Shown here piece after piece: positions 23,088 through 25,363 of a stretch of DNA of 25,363 bases (position 1 is its first letter; every line of letters starts with the position of its first letter). The notes under the pieces were generated by a model. That model was given only the letters and a program-made list of their open reading frames with translations, did not search any database and was not told the DNA's origin. The stretch spans positions 1 to 25,363 of the forward strand of contig MDYQ01000313.1 of assembly GCA_003024175.1 (NCBI GenBank), read 5' to 3'. The translations under genes and the position numbers were made by a program. Source of the stretch: Planoprotostelium fungivorum. Taxonomy: Eukaryota > Evosea > Variosea > Cavosteliida > Cavosteliaceae.

Positions 23088-23288
23088 AAACAGCAGAAGC
23101 GATTTAGCTCTGATACTGGGAATACCCAAGTGATATTGCTCCTCAGAGGAACCAGTTGATCCATACACTATGCACTTATGGTCACGGTTCGATCCCATAG
23201 TTGTTAGTAAGGCTAAATCGATTTAGCTGCATTGATGAAAGCGATTTAGCCCAATGTTGCGTATAAACCCTGCCTCTTAGCCACCCCC
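23088..23288 (+). repeat. Dispersed repeat, copy 2 (partial element, left end missing)
   Basis: Same orientation as 22133-22334, and includes the palindrome GCTAAATCGATTTAGC at 23212-23227 and the CTCTTAGCCACC terminal repeat. The left terminal repeat of the full element is absent, so this is a 5'-truncated copy, or a solo fragment. Confidence 0.9.
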
Positions 23289-23690
23289 CGTCTTGGTGAA
23301 AACTCTCACACACTAACCGGTGACAGGACCGCTTTGAAGCGGCTGATGATGCGCAGTGACGCAACGGCTGGTGTTGGAAGTGTACAGTGATGCGTAGGCG
23401 CAAAAAAAGAAGAATTTAATGTCTTGTGGCGTGTCAGTTGCTGGGTCAGCACGCAGAGTTCATCCTAGATGCTTTCTGTCATGAAGTTGATATTGTTGGC
23501 AATCGTTTTTGCGGGTGCGTGCGAGTGCTCTGAACCACTAAGTGTGTGTTTTGTGTTTCCATGGGTGTTTTGGTACAACACACCAATGCTCAATGGCAAA
23601 TAAATAAATAGAGAAGACTCATCAACAAATAACAATGATGTTTTGTATTACATCAACAGCAGGTGATGCTGTGCATTGTGAATTTGACTA
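23289..23690. other. Segment without recognised genes
   Basis: Contains a small perfect hairpin (CCGCTT-TG-AAGCGG, 23329-23342) and an AATAAATAAATA run near 23,600. No reading frame of substance on either strand. Confidence 0.4.
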
Positions 23691-23850
23691 GCGTCCACCA
23701 TAGTTATTATTCTCTGTGCCAGGAGCAAAGGGCACAACGATAGACATAGACCCTGAGCCCCAAGTCAGACCAGTGGGAGGTGTATATTTGGGAAATTTAG
23801 TAGGATTAGAAGGTTCTTTGTACTTGATGGAGTTGTTCTTGCCAGTCATC
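23691..23850 (-). CDS. Possible 52-residue protein or terminal exon, unknown
   Basis: An ATG (complement of 23848-23850) opens a frame to TAG at the complement of 23691-23693. The predicted peptide starts MTGKNNSIKYKEP, is Pro/Thr/Gly-rich in the middle (KYTPPTGLTWGSG) and ends NNNYGGR. Composition is protein-like, not random, but there is no recognised domain. It could be the last exon of a minus-strand gene. Length is close to what chance allows. Confidence 0.3.
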
Positions 23851-24228
23851 TTCTCTGCTTTTGTGTTTGGTTGAGAATGAACATTTCACAGCTAAAATCC
23901 TCACATGGACAAGCATGATTGACTTGCAATGAGACCACAACGAGGGCAGTCTGCCCCATTGGAGCATATTCGTTTGCCTTTATCACGCAGAATTTCACAA
24001 GGAATGCTTGTTGTAGATTCTCTCATTTTGATGAAATTTATTGACATGGGACAGATGGGAGCCATTTGACACCAACAATGACAACTTTAATGAGAGTCAA
24101 CTGGAACAGTTTGTTTGGATGAACAAAGATAAGGGAATGGCAACACTATTACGCATCACATAATCATCATAACATTCACAAAACTCATTCATTCTTCTCT
24201 TTTATCTATAATTAGCCGTTGACAAGAT
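23851..24228. other. Unresolved segment with one protein-like frame
   Basis: On the plus strand about 24,036-24,163, a frame reads WDRWEPFDTNNDNF and EQFVWMNKDKG before TAA, without an ATG or clear splice acceptor. It may be an exon fragment of the same unknown plus-strand gene as 24229-24474, but no GT donor joins them. Confidence 0.25.
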
Positions 24229-24474
24229 GTGGTCTCAGTTTGGTGCTCGTCCAAAACCCTTGGCAAATCTTTTGATCCATGTGAAGGGCCTGTGAAATTG
24301 GAGTTTGGTCCAGAAGGCATATTGTACCCAATCAAATACAAGGCTATTGAGGATGAAGTGGTCAAAGGCTGCAACGATTTGGAGAGCTCTGTTGACTGCT
24401 GTTTGAGTTGGGTCACTGATGAACTCTTTGACATGGACCATGTTGATAATATACATTGCAATTGCCACCCATAA
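24229..24474 (+). CDS. Possible 3' exon of an unknown gene
   Basis: An 81-codon frame, rich in Cys, Asp and Glu (SFDPCEGPVKLEFGPEG, then CCLSWVTDELFDMDHVD), ends at TAA 24472-24474, overlapped by AATAAA at 24473-24478. That pairing favours a real 3' end. The frame has no ATG at its left edge and enters from DNA ending in TTAG or ACAAG, possible acceptors, so it would be a terminal exon. I do not recognise the family. The complementary strand is also open here, which lowers confidence. Confidence 0.35.
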   Translation: MVSVWCSSKTLGKSFDPCEGPVKLEFGPEGILYPIKYKAIEDEVVKGCNDLESSVDCCLSWVTDELFDMDHVDNIHCNCHP

Positions 24475-24570
24475 TAAAACGCTCGGGAGTATGATGCTTG
24501 TTCAAGGTCGTCTGTGAGCTGGTAAGCCTCAGAATACGTCTTTATGAATATAAACCGATAGAAGACTCAC

Positions 24571-24890
24571 CAGCAGTTTGTGTGGGTCCCTTTGCCTTCA
24601 CAGAGTCGATGAACACCTGATTGGATAATATGAGCCAGCCATCTAATTGTCTGTCTGTGGCCGCTGACGTCCAGCCCCAGTTGTAGCGGTGACAGTGACG
24701 AGTTTAGGTGGTAACCTCTCTAGGACAGACGTTATCAATGACGTTACATTGATTAGGGATGTCTTCAGACGATCAATATTTGACTCTGTCAAAGCCCTAT
24801 TCTCGTCCACCATGACTTGAAGACCGTTGATCATGTTGAACAGCTGTCTGTTCATTCCAGGAGGGTGATTGTTCTCCTCCAATGTCCAAA
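24571..24890 (-). CDS. Possible exon pair of an unknown minus-strand gene
   Basis: Two protein-like frames lie in series. The upstream one (about 24,890-24,690) is a probable helix or coiled coil (NRQLFNMINGLQVMVDEN, then LKTSLINVTSLITSVLERL). The downstream one (about 24,650-24,571; LDGWLILSNQVFIDSVKAKG) ends at a consensus GTGAGT donor (complement of 24564-24570). They are in different frames and need an intron near 24,650-24,700 that I could not fix. No start codon or family was identified. Confidence 0.35.
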
Positions 24891-24961
24891 TTGTATCAAA
24901 GGGAGCTCAGACGTAATTGTCTACCCCTTGAGGACTTTCCAAACGCTTCTTCTCCAATGAT

Positions 24962-25159
24962 ATGAATCAATCCTCAATCAGATTTGTGGTGTATGGTCAC
25001 CACATAAGAACCAAACAGTTCAATGAGTCTCTGTTTATAAAGAATGATTTCAAACCAAAGAAAGCCAAGGTGTTCCTTTTCAATGAACATGCATTGAATG
25101 TGTTTCTTGGTTGCCGAGTTTTCACTGACTTTGCTCTGAGTTTTCCAATTAGTCAATGA
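24962..25159 (+). CDS. Short open reading frame, doubtful
   Basis: ATG 24962 to TGA 25157-25159, 65 codons, containing KPKKAKVFLFNEHALNVF. No recognised motif, and the opposite strand is open over the same interval. It is listed only because it has an ATG and protein-like composition. Confidence 0.2.
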   Translation: MNQSSIRFVVYGHHIRTKQFNESLFIKNDFKPKKAKVFLFNEHALNVFLGCRVFTDFALSFPISQ

Positions 25160-25363
25160 TGTCAAATGTTGGGCACGACATCACTCCTCCTCCTCTTTTG
25201 AAGTGTGTTGTATGGTAGTGATAACCCTGGCAAGGGGATTCTTGATAGTACTGACTGAGGCTCATTGGTAGACTTCATTGAAAAAAAATGTGGTGTATGG
25301 TTGTTATGACGCTACGTTGTAGAGAAGGAATATCGACGAGAAAAGGAATTGATTTAACGGTCT
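25160..25363. other. Terminal segment, nothing recognised
   Basis: No gene, repeat or RNA is recognised. TGTGGTGTATGGT at about 25,289 also occurs near 24,985, a short repeat of uncertain meaning. Confidence 0.4.

Overview
The window looks like nuclear DNA of a compact-genome microbial eukaryote. Between about 90 and 21,570 almost every gene is split by very short GT-AG introns, mostly 35-60 nt, usually starting GTGAG and ending CAG or TAG. Reading frames recover known eukaryotic families only after these introns are removed. The gene mix (LRR receptor kinase with a tyrosine-kinase-like catalytic domain, RhoGEF-PH-MORN fusion, Rab21, VAMP7, many RING proteins, PPR protein) suggests a free-living amoeba, probably an amoebozoan. 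That placement is inference from gene content; no ribosomal or other marker gene is present.

Left block, 1-5,000: a MYND zinc-finger gene (+), a beta-ureidopropionase gene (-) convergent with it, an unrecognised spliced region (+), and a RING-H2 ubiquitin ligase (+). Middle block, 5,083-12,673: a large DH-PH-MORN protein, a small uncharacterised minus-strand gene, Rab21, and a PPR protein with a mitochondrial-looking N-terminus. Then come a secreted, probably GPI-anchored vWA protein (13,259-14,495) and a 5-kb receptor kinase (14,703-19,741). The dense block ends with a RING protein and a VAMP7-type SNARE whose stop codons are 13 bases apart.

Right block, 21,567-25,363: the character changes. 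The DNA is visibly richer in A+T, no multi-exon gene can be assembled, and there are two non-autonomous DNA-transposon-like inverted-repeat elements plus a second partial copy of one of them. A few short reading frames here look protein-like, but none belongs to a family I recognise. This is either a transposon-bearing intergenic or accessory segment, or an assembly join to other DNA.

Functional themes are membrane traffic and small-GTPase signalling (RhoGEF-MORN, Rab21, VAMP7), ubiquitin ligation (two RING proteins), cell-surface sensing or adhesion (vWA protein, LRR kinase), pyrimidine catabolism (UPB1) and organelle RNA biology (PPR). These are independent transcription units, not an operon. 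Several spliced models were checked by summing exon lengths: VAMP7 221 aa, Rab21 200 aa, vWA protein 379 aa, RING protein 188 aa and the small minus gene 105 aa all come out as whole numbers of codons.
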